Below are positions 46,401-58,300 of a stretch of DNA of 64,000 nucleotides, one piece after another. The position numbers were made by a program, and so were the translations under genes. The notes under the pieces were generated by a model. The model was not told the origin of the DNA, searched no databases, and saw only the letters and a list, made by a program, of their open reading frames with translations. This stretch comes from Climacium dendroides (Eukaryota > Streptophyta > Bryopsida > Hypnales > Climaciaceae). Positions within the stretch are counted from its first letter, which is position 1. Each line of letters starts with the position of its first letter. Location: NCBI GenBank assembly GCA_950106755.1, contig OX467090.1:11903489-11967488 (forward strand), read 5' to 3'.

Positions 46401-46900
46401 CCCTTAAGGACTACTTTTGACAAATTGCATTACTCCATTTCCTAACCTAGGATTGAAATATCTTCATTGTCCTCAATGCTTATTTGCACACATGTAAATT
46501 GACATTCAAATCCATAGTTTTTGAGTTAAACCTAAGAGACATAGTTACCAGGCATCAATTTCTTGTCCATCAATCATACATCTATGAACTTCATTATGTA
46601 CAACTTCACTCTCACCGTCCCTTCTCTATATAGCTGTATGGGAGGTGACCACCAATGATTGTAGCAAAGTCTAAAGGGTAGCCTATATTAACACGAATTT
46701 GATTTTCATGAGTAGAGTCTTAGAATTCGAATACATATACAACTTACTTGATTAATGATTTTAGAACCCCTTTCCCACTATAACAACATCAACATTGTGA
46801 TGAGACCATAGAGTTATTCTTAAATCTCATTCAAAGTAGATGTGAATCCAGTATATAGATGTTGACAAGTCCTTGGGGTGGAGGGTGATCACAAATTCAC
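40443..46900. repeat. AT-rich dispersed repeat block R6 (duplicate of R1)
   Basis: Collinear with 2593-8930, with scattered substitutions and small indels. It keeps about 120 bp near 42940-43060 that R1 lost beside its inverted repeat, and a TTGATTTTATTCTTTAAAAAATT insert near 43500. No gene. Confidence 0.8.
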
Positions 46901-47150
46901 AAACTTGAAATAGCAATTAAATTTAAGGATAACTCTTGGTTTGTAAAAAAACTGAACAAGGAGCAATACGACTTTAAGCACAAATTTCCACTACGGGAAG
47001 GGATGGAAGGCAGAGAGCCATAGTTGAATTAATGGAGAAAGCATCAGTCCTACAAACTCGACGGCCCTGTCTCGCAGTCGCTTCACAAAACTACCTTTCG
47101 GCACTTCCATTTCAATGTCCACAAATCTTGGAACCTTACATTATGCATAC
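46901..47150. other. Spacer, duplicate of 8931-9185
   Basis: Nothing recognised. Confidence 0.5.
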
Positions 47151-47660
47151 TGCCATCGAACAATCTAGCTTTATTAAACGATAATTAGCAAAGTTCATTG
47201 CTACTTCAACAACAAGAAATGAACACCCCCGGGAAGAACAAGAAAGATGAACAGACATAAAATGGCACCGGCAAGTAGAATCCCACTCAGGACGGTGGAA
47301 AAGAACGCCCGGTACAGCACTCGGTGCAAAGGAATGGGAGAAAGGGAGTTAACACGGCAAATTCAACTGCAAACAATAATCTTCACGATGCACCGAATAC
47401 AGTGCATTTTGCCATGTTCCCCTCAGACTAAGAATTCACCCATTTTTTTTCATGTAGTTGCACTTCCCTAACAACAACAAATGCATAACCGGGAGAATAA
47501 GACTGTACATGAACAGCCAGATAACAGTAAGCCTTGGCAACTAAAATCCCAGGACGGCGAGAATGCTCGGTACAACAAACTGATGGGTGTAAGGTGAGCT
47601 AGTGCTCTGAAATGTACACGGGTAATCAAAACTACAAACTACAATACAGTCTAGAGGTGC
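47151..47660 (-). repeat. Two hydrophobic-peptide modules, copy 2
   Basis: Duplicates of 9189-9700. The first has small changes (loss of TCT near 47205 and of a G near 47230) that disturb the open hydrophobic frame kept in copy 1. Confidence 0.5.
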
Positions 47661-48196
47661 ACCTTCTGTAGTGCACTTGGCCGTGTTCCCGTTAGACCAA
47701 GATTTCCCAGTAATTATGAGCGAGATTTCAATGGAATTCATGAGCGAGAATTCAAGAGAGAGGGTAATAACTATCCAACTCATTCTTGGACCCTCCCTGT
47801 AGCTTTTTGTATGTACCCAAACAGAAAAGAGAAACAAGTTAATGAAGTAGGAATCAAGCTCCAACATCGCGCACTCAACAAATGAATAGCCGGGAAAAGA
47901 GATGAAAAATCAGAAAACGATTAACAGACTACCACAATTAACAAGCCAGTGCAAGTAGTATATCACCAGCTACCAGATCATTCTACAATTGTTCCAAGTA
48001 TGGTACTTTCCAAACACAAGCATCGAATTGAAGAAGTTTCAGTTAAGCATGAAAAACTTCATTTTCAGTTCTCCAAAACCTAAAAACAGAAAAGAGAAAA
48101 GGATCGAGACGAACTGTACTGCACTTAACAAGTCCATGCGTGCAAGCGTTAGTTTCGATCTACAACATCATCGCTAGCAAATTCGGAACGTGCTAA

Positions 48197-48535
48197 CTAA
48201 TTTCTCTCTCCTTTTATCACCGATCCGGCCTGATCAGGCATCTCCAACTGGAGATTTTTGGGAAGGAGGGTGTTGCACTTGAAGAGCAGCCGTCGGTGTC
48301 CCCGCAGAAGCTCCTCCGTGTTGTGGATGACATTGGGGACGACAGCCTCGTCGCAATTCTGCATGCAGAAATCCAACAGCAACTGAATCAACTTTAGTTT
48401 TTCTCCCGCTCTCCTCAGTGCTCGCTCGAACTTCCGGGCTGCAATTACCCTCGCCCGGACAGAGTTGCGCCTGATGTAGACACGCCTGTAGTAGAAAATT
48501 CTCTCCTGCCTAGAAAGCCTTGGAAAGATCCGCAT
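48197..48535 (-). CDS. b-type single-PAH-domain protein, copy 2 (identical to copy 1)
   Basis: A 112-codon ORF whose translation matches 10232-10570 residue for residue: Arg-rich arm, then one PAH with FERALRRAGEK, LLDFCMQNCDEAV, EELLRGHRRLL, CNTLLPKNLQLEMPD. No nucleotide change was found over about 47750-49650 apart from one tandem duplication, whereas flanking parts of the duplication differ. Promoter, donor (48944) and acceptor (48565) are intact. Same inferred role as copy 1. Confidence 0.78.
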   Translation of the reverse strand: MRIFPRLSRQERIFYYRRVYIRRNSVRARVIAARKFERALRRAGEKLKLIQLLLDFCMQNCDEAVVPNVIHNTEELLRGHRRLLFKCNTLLPKNLQLEMPDQAGSVIKGERN

Positions 48536-48564
48536 CGTTAGGAATACCCGTGGCCTCCGCTTTC

Positions 48565-48944
48565 CTGTACACAGTCAAAGCCAATGCCGAATTGTGGGAG
48601 GAGGGTGAGTACTAATTACAGCTTCTTCTTGTCTGGCCAACAACAGCTTTACAGTATGTACACAACAAATAAAACAATTGAAACAAGCGAAAGGATTAAG
48701 CCACTAAAGCACAAGTACGCAACAAGTTGGTCAACAAGGGGTCACGGACCTGTTTTGTTCAAGCAAGTTAGGGACGGCGAGCGCCTGCGCACAACCCTGG
48801 TAGCAAAACCTACAGAAATCGAGAACTACAACATGGAGAACGACTATATCATGAGCAAGAGTGTAATGATTTCCAGCTCTAGAGCGGGCTCGAGAGCCAA
48901 TCGATCGAACTAAGCTTCAAAGGTCGACCGATTAAGGAACTTAC
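48565..48944 (-). other. 5'-UTR intron of b-type PAH gene 2
   Basis: GTAAGTTCC donor at 48944, TGTACAG acceptor at 48565; unchanged from copy 1. Confidence 0.65.
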
Positions 48945-49025
48945 AAACAAGGAAGACGATCGACAGACAAGAGAGCGAGAGAGTGATTTGCTCCGGCATT
49001 GGGCTGTGCTCTTATACGAAGGCAA
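48945..49025 (-). promoter_or_regulatory. b-type core promoter, copy 2
   Basis: TATAAGAG at 49009-49016 followed by CACAGCCC; identical to copy 1. Confidence 0.6.
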
Positions 49026-49452
49026 CCAAGAGAGCAACTCGGGAAGTAGCGGAGCACTCTCGATCATCCATTGTCCGGAAAATTCGGGGGAACGTTCATC
49101 CTACGATTTTTTTTTGATTCCCTGAGTTACAATGCAAGTTCATTTCCTCCATCAACGTCGATCCAATTAATTAAGAGAATTGAACGGAGTCAGTTCATTT
49201 TTTCCCCATCTTGACGGCCGTGTATTATCAAGTGACCGAGCTGGTGAATTGAATTCCCTCCGTTTCGAATGAATTCATGGTCCCATCGTGAGGATGTTCG
49301 AATTTTTCTTACCGATCGGTGCATGACATGTAAGGACAAGAAATGGATGGAGTCTGTGAAGCCGAAGTGCCGAACACATGCATATCAGCCATATTTATCA
49401 TATTAATTAAGAGAGGAGACTCGCAGGTAGTAAGTTGGAATGTAACGCATCG

Positions 49453-49610
49453 AGGCTTGGCACTCCGGTTGACTGTCTGGTCGTTCAAACTTAAGGGAGG
49501 GATGTGCGCGTTTCCAGCTCACCGTACCGGAGGCTTGGCACTCCGGTTGACTGTCTGGGCTCGTTCAAACTTAAGGGAGGGATGTGCGCGTTTCCAGCTC
49601 ACCGTACCGG
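49453..49610. repeat. 78/80-bp tandem duplication specific to copy 2
   Basis: AGGCTTGGCACTCCGG through CACCGTACCGG is present twice (49453-49530, 49531-49610); the first unit lacks GC after CTGTCTG. Copy 1 has one unit at about 11488-11567. Confidence 0.95.
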
Positions 49611-50512
49611 TGATTGCATTCAAATCCGCCGAAAAGAATTTGCCGCTTCTCCCAATCTCAAGTTAGTTCTATTAGGCAGTGCTCGCCCTCAGTAAAAACA
49701 CTGAATGCGGAGGCTTTGGAATTCGAAGTGTGAATTCCAATCAATTATGGAGTAGCTCAGGAGTACAGTTTAACATCATGATCGAATGCATTGAAGAGTG
49801 AACAGCTAGCGAAGACTGTGACTGAATTGGGTTGTGTCCTAGCTTATAGAATCGCAGTTATATTTGCAACCAGGGAGGAAGAAACGAAGCATGCGCGGTG
49901 GCATTGAAGCTGGGTCGAATCATCTGGTCGGTCTGGAAAGTTTTATTAAAATTCCCTGTCTGTTCAACTTACCAGGTGCAAATGGAGTAAGATTGTTTAG
50001 TTTTTCTTCATTTGCCTGCAGTTATCAATTAGGTTTTGAAACGCTAGCATGTGAATATACTTGTATGCGCAGCAGTGCGAACTTGGATTGAGTGGACGGT
50101 GAGACTCTGTGTGAATGCCGTAAACTAATTAGGTGATTACGATTCCAGGAACTCTTCGTCCAGGTTCAGTTCACAGGGCCACGACGTGCCTGAGCGGGTT
50201 GAGGGTCTGTCAATTAATGTCGGATCCTCACGGGATTGGAGGTGACGGCCGGTGTCCTATGGAATCTCGTTCTGTCGATCCCATTACAGCTCAGCTCACT
50301 TAGGCAGGACACCCAAAATCGCCACTATTCTACGGCAGATGAATAAGTTTTATTTTGAGGTTGGTGGAAATTTTCTATCTTTTAGTGGACAAACATTTGA
50401 GATTTCAATGTACCAAAGAATGCATTGTTTGGATATCATAAACAAAAGTTATGAAGTTAAAAAAAAATTTGGTGGATAAATGTTTTAAAATCATTTTTTC
50501 AAAAATAGATAC
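49611..50512. repeat. Upstream region and distal module, copy 2
   Basis: As 11570-12173 but lacking about 33 bp after GGTCTGGAAAG (49940) and continuing through the part deleted in copy 1. Confidence 0.65.
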
Positions 50513-51319
50513 ATGTATATTGATTGAGGGGATGTATTTTGTGTGAGTCTTTGATTCAATGGTGTTTTTTTGTTACCTGGTCACTTTAATGACATGTATG
50601 TTGATCATCAAACATTCCTTCAATTGAGCCTTCAATTGAATGAACTTTGGACATGCTATATGACATTTTAAAGTACATGGACTTATCTTATTCATATATT
50701 ATGCTACAATATTGTTGTTACGCATGCGGCATGGTAGAGTGTGCACTGAAACCATCATAAGGAATTTGATCAAATTGAATGAACATCACCATCTTTATAT
50801 CTTGGGAATAGTGATGGGCAGATTTGAAAAGGGTATGAAAACAACAATTGGTGCCCAACTACTACCATACTCGTTGCAAACTTTGTCATGTGTGTGGCGT
50901 ACTTTAGTATGCCATGAAGGCATATAAGAAATTCATAGAATCTCAAAGAATGAACATTACAATCATTATGTTATTGGAGTGAACATGGTTGGAATAGAAA
51001 AGGGCATGAAAGCAATAATTGGCACCCATTTGTTACCATACCCGTTACAATCTTTGTCACTCATCTATTGTTTGGAATGCACCATGAAAGCATAAGGAAT
51101 TGAATCTCAAATAATGAACTTCAACATCATTAAATCATAGAAATTAAAGAATAAACTAAGGCAAGATGGAAAAGGTCCCAAAACATCACTTGGCACCCAA
51201 CTACGACTATATCCATTGTACTCTTTCTCTTTTGGTTGTGAACAAAGTGATTAAATTCAATGTTGTGTATATTTGATCCAATGGCTACAATGCTACATGA
51301 TGCTATGTGTAGTTAAACC

Positions 51320-51433
51320 ATGGATGTCGTACTGAACAAGTTACTATTCATTTTTTGTCAAGTACATTTGATGAATAGTAACTCGTCCTACATGACAAAA
51401 AATGAATAGTAACTTGTCTAGTATGACAACCAT
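51320..51433. mobile_element. Fold-back MITE-like insertion
   Basis: Left arm 51320-51360 (ATGGATGTCGTACTGAACAAG...) is nearly the reverse complement of right arm 51391-51433 (...CTTGTCTAGTATGACAACCAT). The loop holds a further direct copy of ATGAATAGTAACTCGTC. Copy 1 has an uninterrupted site near 12374 (AATTAAACCAATATAG), and the flanks here read TAAACC and ACAACC, an imperfect 6-bp target repeat. It is too small to code for anything. The superfamily is uncertain. Confidence 0.75.
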
Positions 51434-51925
51434 ACAACCAATATAGTCTATGTACAAATTACGTAGTCCAAAGTTCAATTTACTTGTACTTGATTACGTT
51501 GGATGTGAAAGAGCTCAAAAGGCAACTCAAACAAGTGTATTCAATAGATGAATAAATAAACAATTTATTGGGCAATGGTCATGACAACTCTAATTGTCAA
51601 ATTTACAAAGATCAAAGTGCTTTTGAATAATCATATCTATTCAAATATTGAACTCACTTAAAAATGAATTTTAGAATCATTTTTGAACCAATAATTCATG
51701 TAATGAACAAGTGGTCATATAGTTGAAAAATGTAATAGAGATGTTTTTATAGACTTAAATCCTTGCCATAAAGTGTCATATTTCCCTAGAGTATCTCAAT
51801 AGATAGTTACTTGACTATCCATTCAAAGTAAATGCACTACCAAAGCAAAATGTTTTAGAAAAAAATATCCTAAGGGAACTAGTGGTCGATATTTTTTAGG
51901 TTGATCTCATTTTTGGGCTCTCTAT

Positions 51926-52067
51926 AAATATTTGAAATTTCTTGAATTTCAATATATAAATATTTGAAATTTCTTAAATTTCAATATATAAATATTTAAA
52001 ATTTCCTGAATTTCAATATATAAACATTTGAAATTTTTTTAATTTCAATATATAAATATTTGAAATC
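51926..52067. repeat. 32-bp tandem repeat, 4.4 units
   Basis: AAATATTTGAAATTTC-type units at 51926-51957, 51958-51989, 51990-52021, 52022-52053 and a partial one. R1 and R6 have one related unit (near 3865 and 41730), so this is a local expansion. Confidence 0.9.
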
Positions 52068-55000
52068 TTCATTTCAATAACAATATGGAATTACAAAATC
52101 TATATTTAGATCCACGTTTGTACTTGCACTTGTATCTGTATTGATATTGATATTTATAATTATATATATCATATTTGTATTTGTATTTCTACTTGTACTC
52201 TTTTATTTTTGAATGGAAGAGGGTCTAGGAGACTTTTTATTTTTTAATAGGTTCATGGTTTATTGAAGAGGGTTGGTTGGTGATTTTAGAAATGCAATGG
52301 AGATAATTATTGGTTAAATAATCAATTAGTACCATGCAAAATTTTCATCTTCTTTCACTTATAATGAATAACAACACTTGTAGGGATTAAAGAGTTGCTT
52401 GAACCTAATTTCAATGAAAAGGGGTGGATATGAGGGTAGGTATGTCTTTTTGTGATATTTTTTTGACTTCCCTACAATAAGAAAATGGCAAATCCACATA
52501 TCACCATGTAGTGTATTTTGGCAACTTTTGTCCCTTTCTCTTGATTTAACTCTAGGCCATAAGAAATGATTTTTTTAACTAATTAGTGATACAAAGCTTT
52601 GATTTAAATCAATTTGGAAAGTTTCTAAAAGAATGAAAGTACACTAAAATTATAAAAAATTATAATTACAACAAAATTTGTGTACATGATAAAAGTTTGA
52701 AGTCAATTTAACAAAAATTTGGTCACATTTTGGTTATAGAAATTGAAGCATAGTCTTAATGTCTTATGTCTTGTATATATTGAAAATTTCATAACAAGAT
52801 GTAACTTGCATCTATTGATTTAATGAATGGAGTATAGTTCATTAATGTTTGTACTCTCATAGGTTTAGATTTAGGATAAATAATGTCAATTTTGTTAAAG
52901 TAGTTTGATTTCAACACCAAAAATTCAAAGTTGCAACATATATGTACAAATAAATCTAAAATCATGTACACAAATTTTACATCTACAATGTTTAGACACT
53001 ATCACAAAGTACATGATTAGGATTTAGTAATCTTTATAAGAAAGAATTGTTGCAAATTTGTGATTTGAGTTAAAGATCCAAATAGTGATTTTCAAGTGTG
53101 TTCTTTTAATTTTAATTAATGAATTCTTGATTCAATTAAATAGGCCCCCATTGAATCTTTGTCATATAAATGATGTTTTGGATCCATCAAATTTTGGAAT
53201 GAATGACATTTTGACACCATTTAGTGCCAATATGCATACATTTTGTAGTTTTTACCAATCTTCATATATTTTGTACTTATCAAAATCAAGGCCTCAAAGA
53301 GGCTATGAGGCTTGTAATTGCACCACAAGGAATAAAATGGATTTTGAGTTGGCTCTTATAATATTAATATTTGTTATGATTTTTTGAATTTTTTTGTAAA
53401 GATAGAAAAATATATTAGCTTTTTGGAAATATGGTTCATATTTCAATCAATGCCTTGAAGTAAAAAGTTATGGCACAATAAGCCCAAATTTTAGTTTGGT
53501 AGGCCTAGAAAACTCCCCTACAAAAACTTAAAATAAAAGATAGTATGAAATTTTTTTTCTCACATATTTTATTTTTACTTTTATGAGAAAATTTGATTCA
53601 TTCCATTTGGATTAACAATTTGAAAGTTATGGACAATCTTGTTTTATAAGCAATAAGAGTGTCTCCCTCAAAAACTACTTCAAAAATTCATTAATTTCTC
53701 AAAATAATTTAATGTCCAAAATTTTTCTAAATAAGGTTTTACAAGGTCAAGATTGTTTGCTAGAACAATTTTGATATTGTAATTAGTGTGTTTGAATTCC
53801 ATCTTAGCTCAAATATCTACAATTTAATTCTTTCCTTCAATCTTCAAACTATTTCTTCTTAACAATTTTCTTCTTAACAACTTCTAATCTTGAAATTTGC
53901 AGTCTTTAATAAAGAATCATTGAAACTATTACTTGAATTTTTAGTGTCTAAATCTTGCCAAGAACTATTGCAACCAAATCTACATTTACAACATGTTGTC
54001 ATAAAGACGATAGCTCATACTAGAAAAAATCCTATGAAAACTAGAATTTGAAGTAGCATGAAGGAAGATAATTCCTTTGAAAAATTATCCCCTAAAGTTC
54101 CTTGACTATCATGTTTTCACCAAAAATGCTTCAAATAAGACTGCCATTTCTAGTACAAGTACTAAATTTTATAAAAAAAAACATTTTTGGACACATATAA
54201 CAATAGAATCTTATAGTATACTAGTTTCAAAAGATGTGGAATTTTTTAAAAAAATTTCCACTACGTGGATTGCAAGATATCAATATTTGAATTGACAAAT
54301 ATTATCCTTTTTCTAGCCTTATGAAAAATTAGGCAGTTGCACTTTGCAAGGTTACATTTGTATGAAAAAAGGTCCATGTTGGTGGTGTATTTTTGGATTC
54401 ATTTTTTGAGGCAAGTTGGCTACATGCTTGAAAATTTTCAGATCATTTGAAATTGTACAACATATAGGAAAAAGATATTGAGTAGAAAGAAGTAGAAAAT
54501 GATTCAAAGTACTAAATTGTCAAGAAAATAATTTTGGAATTGAGAAATGCCAATACCAATGGTTATTATGGTGTACTAAACAATCTACATCCTATGATTT
54601 AATTTTTCTCAAAAATATTGAAAATTGATTTAAATAAAGAACTTCAAAGTTTATTTTAGAGTAGAGATTCCAAACTAAACTTTCATCATTCTCATTAATA
54701 AAGATGGAATAATTTAAGGCTTTCTACAAATATATAAATTCAAAAAAACAATTTCAAAACCAATTGACATACAAGTGCAAGGGATGAAACACCTTCAATT
54801 TTGGACACTATTGACATTCATTATTGTACTTAGACATGGAAAGCAAATAGTCTATAGTTCAAATAGCTCCTATCATTTTTAAACTAGATGCGTCTAGATT
54901 TACCACTTATGATATTCAAAGTCCTTTTGCAAGCAATATACACATTTATTTGAAAAAGGAGGTGAGTGTAAACAAATCAAGCATTAATTATCTCCTCTTC

Positions 55001-55121
55001 TAATGCACAAGGAAGGTCTTTTGGATTCCTTGCAAACATTTGGGCAAACATTGAATTGAAAATCCCCTCTTCTAATGACCTCTCTTAACAAAACATAGAA
55101 AATGTAGCCATTACAAAGAAA

Positions 55122-55348
55122 CACTATAAGAAAACCTTGTTTTAGGTGACATTCAAAAAAACAGCCGACATCAAAGGGAATGAATTTTAGGTGACGTTGA
55201 AAAAAAAACCCTGTATTTTTCATGTCAATAATGATGTCCAATGGAACATTAATGGAGATAATTGTTGATAGAAAAACATAGGTTGTTTTCTTCAACGTCA
55301 CCTAAAATTTGTTCCCTTAGACATCGAAAATTTTGGTTTCTTCTAGTG
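55122..55348. mobile_element. CACTA-type non-autonomous element, 227 bp
   Basis: Starts CACTATAAGAAAACC and ends GGTTTCTTCTAGTG, the classic CACTA terminus. Flanked by AAA on both sides (55119-55121, 55349-55351), the 3-bp target duplication expected of CACTA elements. Subterminal inverted repeats AATTTTAGGTGACGTTGAA and its complement TTCAACGTCACCTAAAATT fit CACTA transposase-binding repeats. No transposase. Confidence 0.8.
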
Positions 55349-58300
55349 AAAGATGAGGTAGGAAATTTTATTAAGGGGGAATTTGGGCATTTTTCAGTGT
55401 TATTTGAAGATGTTCCAACCTCTAAATCAACTCAATTTATAAAATTCAATATTCTAGAATGTAGATTTATGCCTCTAAAATTTAGCTGTAATGTAGATTA
55501 TAGTATACAAATTAGTATACTATAATTTATAAAAAATCCTTGTAAAGAAAATCCACAATTTTTATTCATGTATAGGAATTCTTTGAAGATCCCCTCCACA
55601 ATGACATTAGAGTACTAAGAAACATAGAAAGTGGTAGAAATTAACGTAGAAAAACTACTAAATCTCCTTCTTTATAAGAAATTCCAAATAAATATGTTGT
55701 AATGCTAGCTTACCACCAATTTCACCTTACATGCTTGCCCTGTTGAAAGTTCTTGCATGCTCATCAAACAACAAAAACTTGTCAATTCAACTCTTTTTCA
55801 AGTTTGAAACAAGCATGATGGCAATATAATTAAGACGTGTTTTAGGCCTAAATGTTTAAGCCTTGTATTAAATTACAAAAAACATTAAAATATGTTCAAG
55901 GCTAGTTTAATTACAATTCCCTTGACAAATTGTGATGACAAATTGAGGCCAAGACAACACAACAAGACATAGGTCTATAAAAGATACTTAGGTCTAACTA
56001 GGCTAAGTGGTTTTGTCTATTTACACCATTTTGTAAACTAATGGTATTTTGATGGCTACGTGATGCTTTGTATAGGTAAACCAATGTAGTCTATGCAAAA
56101 ATTACCCATTCTTGATGTACAATATGTAGTTGACTACATTGGACGTGGAAGACCTCAAAAGACAAGCATATTCAATGGATGGACAAATGACCTATTTATT
56201 AGGCACTGTGACAGTTGTAATTATAAATTTGCAACCATCAAAGGGCTTTTAAATAATTGGATTTGATTAGATTTTGAACAAACTTAAAAATAAGTTTTAG
56301 GATTTGTGAACCATAATATTGGTTCAAATTTTAAAAAGAAAAAAATATAAATATAAAACATGAATCTAGAAGTTTGAAAGTGTTACTTAGTACTCCAAAT
56401 TAAATTACAACCACTAATTAGGGAGTTTTCCGTTACATAGTAATAGAAATATTAGGAAGTTGGGACTAAATATTAGAAGATGCAATTAGAAAAAAATGAA
56501 GAGAAAATTCTAGAAAAAAAATGAAGATTTAAAAATAAAAAACTTTAAGCAAGATTTGGTAAAGTAATCAAATTAGGCAAATAGAAAAATGTTGACAGAA
56601 TTAAAACCAAAATGCTAATAAATAGGAAAATAAAATTAGAATTAAATAGAAATTCAAAAAAATTACAAACACAAAAAATACAAAACCAAAATTAAAACAA
56701 AATGCCATGGATAAAAAAATGGATAAAAATTAAATTGCAAACCAAAAATTTAAGAAATACAAAAAATATGAAAAAACAAAGGCTAGAACTAGAAAATGAA
56801 ACTAGAATTGAATTGAAAACCTAAATAATAATAGTAATAATAAACACAAATTAAAGGATTTAGTAAATTTAAAACTACTACTAGATTTTTTAGTAGGTGG
56901 TTTTATTGAGGGATGGTTGATATTTTTTGAGAGGATACTTGGGAAAGGTGAGAGACTCACTTGCCTTGTAGTTATCACCTAGGCCTTGGGAGTTTTTTTG
57001 CTTTTGCTCCTTTTTATTAATATCTATAGTAAAAAAGACCTAAAAAGAGTGATTGTATTGTATTTAGTAGAAGTCCCTACAAATACAATGTGTTATTCCC
57101 TAAAAGCCTGAAAATGCCTTAAGCATTTTCATCTACTAACCATTTTCATTGTCAATATAGGTATTGAGGATGTCAATTAGGGATTAGAAACAGAAGTAAA
57201 CCTTGATGGCCAAATTAGTAGAATAACATCTAAACTAGATTATTACCGGATTTATTCCTTGAATACATGTAATAAGTTATAGGTTAAATGAGTGGTAGTA
57301 TAGGTTGTCAAAAGTCCTACTAAGTTTTAGAAATCTCTACATGAAATCCATGTATAGTTTATCATCCAATTCAAAACACTAAAAGAAATCTACATTATTC
57401 TAGATGATGTTTCTTGTTAAATCTAGAATAATATGTTGGAAATAATGCAATTTCAACATTATTTTAGTCAAAGTTTTGTAAATCTACATTTTTTCCAACA
57501 CAATTGTATTAGATTTAATAAAAAGAACATCAACTAAAATAATGCAGATTTCTTCTAGTGTAAGAATTGGATAAATTCATGTTGTGCTTTGTAAGTGAAA
57601 TCCACCCTTTCAAAACATGTGCGATCAAAGATTGGAGAGAAGTGCTTTGAGTATAAAAATAGACTTGAAATTCAATAGTAAAGTTGTTTTGTCAAGATTT
57701 CCTTGTACAACAATGATTCTTCCTTGAAGGAATCAAATCATGAGGTAATAATTAGAATCTCTTTCAGAGTGAATATGTAAACTTGCGTTTAGCATTTGGG
57801 GACTTTCTAGAGGCTACACACTGAAAAAATTCATAATTTTTCAAACTATAGAAGGTAACTCCATGGGAAGTCAACCATGTTTATTAACATTGGAAAATCC
57901 ATAGACATTACCTAAATAGCAGTAAAATTCCACTAAAAATTCCACTAATGTATTTGAGCATAAATAATCACCTAATCAAATTTCAAGACATTCTAACACC
58001 TACAAGTATCCAAATTGGCAGTGGCAACAACTTTATCAAAATTCGAAAACATTCAATGATTTGATCAGTGTACCAAAAGTTGGGAATGTCCAAATGAAGT
58101 CAACAAGCCTATATCAAAAGACATTGGATCACTTTGGAAAGCTTTGCTATTTCATTGTGTTTTGAAGTTTGATTTCATGTTTAAATGGTCACTCTTTGAG
58201 TCTCTATTTATTAACAACTATTCCAAATCAAACTTCTTGAGTAGAATATCATAACTTTGGTTTTAGAACATCTCCCTAAAGCCTAGACATTGGAATACAT

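Larger units (their letters stand above)
37755..51870. repeat. Segmental duplication, copy 2
   Basis: Second copy of 1-12795, same orientation, with the complete left end visible (similarity to other module starts, CATCGAACAATCTAGCT, begins at about 37791). Compared with copy 1 it has a shorter AT microsatellite, a CAGCT slippage tract (about 40183-40203), an 80-bp tandem duplication (49453-49610), a fold-back insertion (51320-51433), and about 0.95 kb that copy 1 has lost. Confidence 0.95.
50513..55110. repeat. AT-rich dispersed repeat block R7, first part
   Basis: Collinear with R1/R6 landmarks (CATGTATGTTGATCATCAA, CACTTATAATGAATAACAACAC, GGAGGTGAGTGTAAACAAATC) with more divergence than R1 versus R6. 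No gene; ORFs up to 100 codons are AT-rich noise. Confidence 0.7.

Noticed and set aside
53085..53387. 100-codon ORF in AT-rich block
   Set aside because: Random-like composition; not preserved in R1 or R6.
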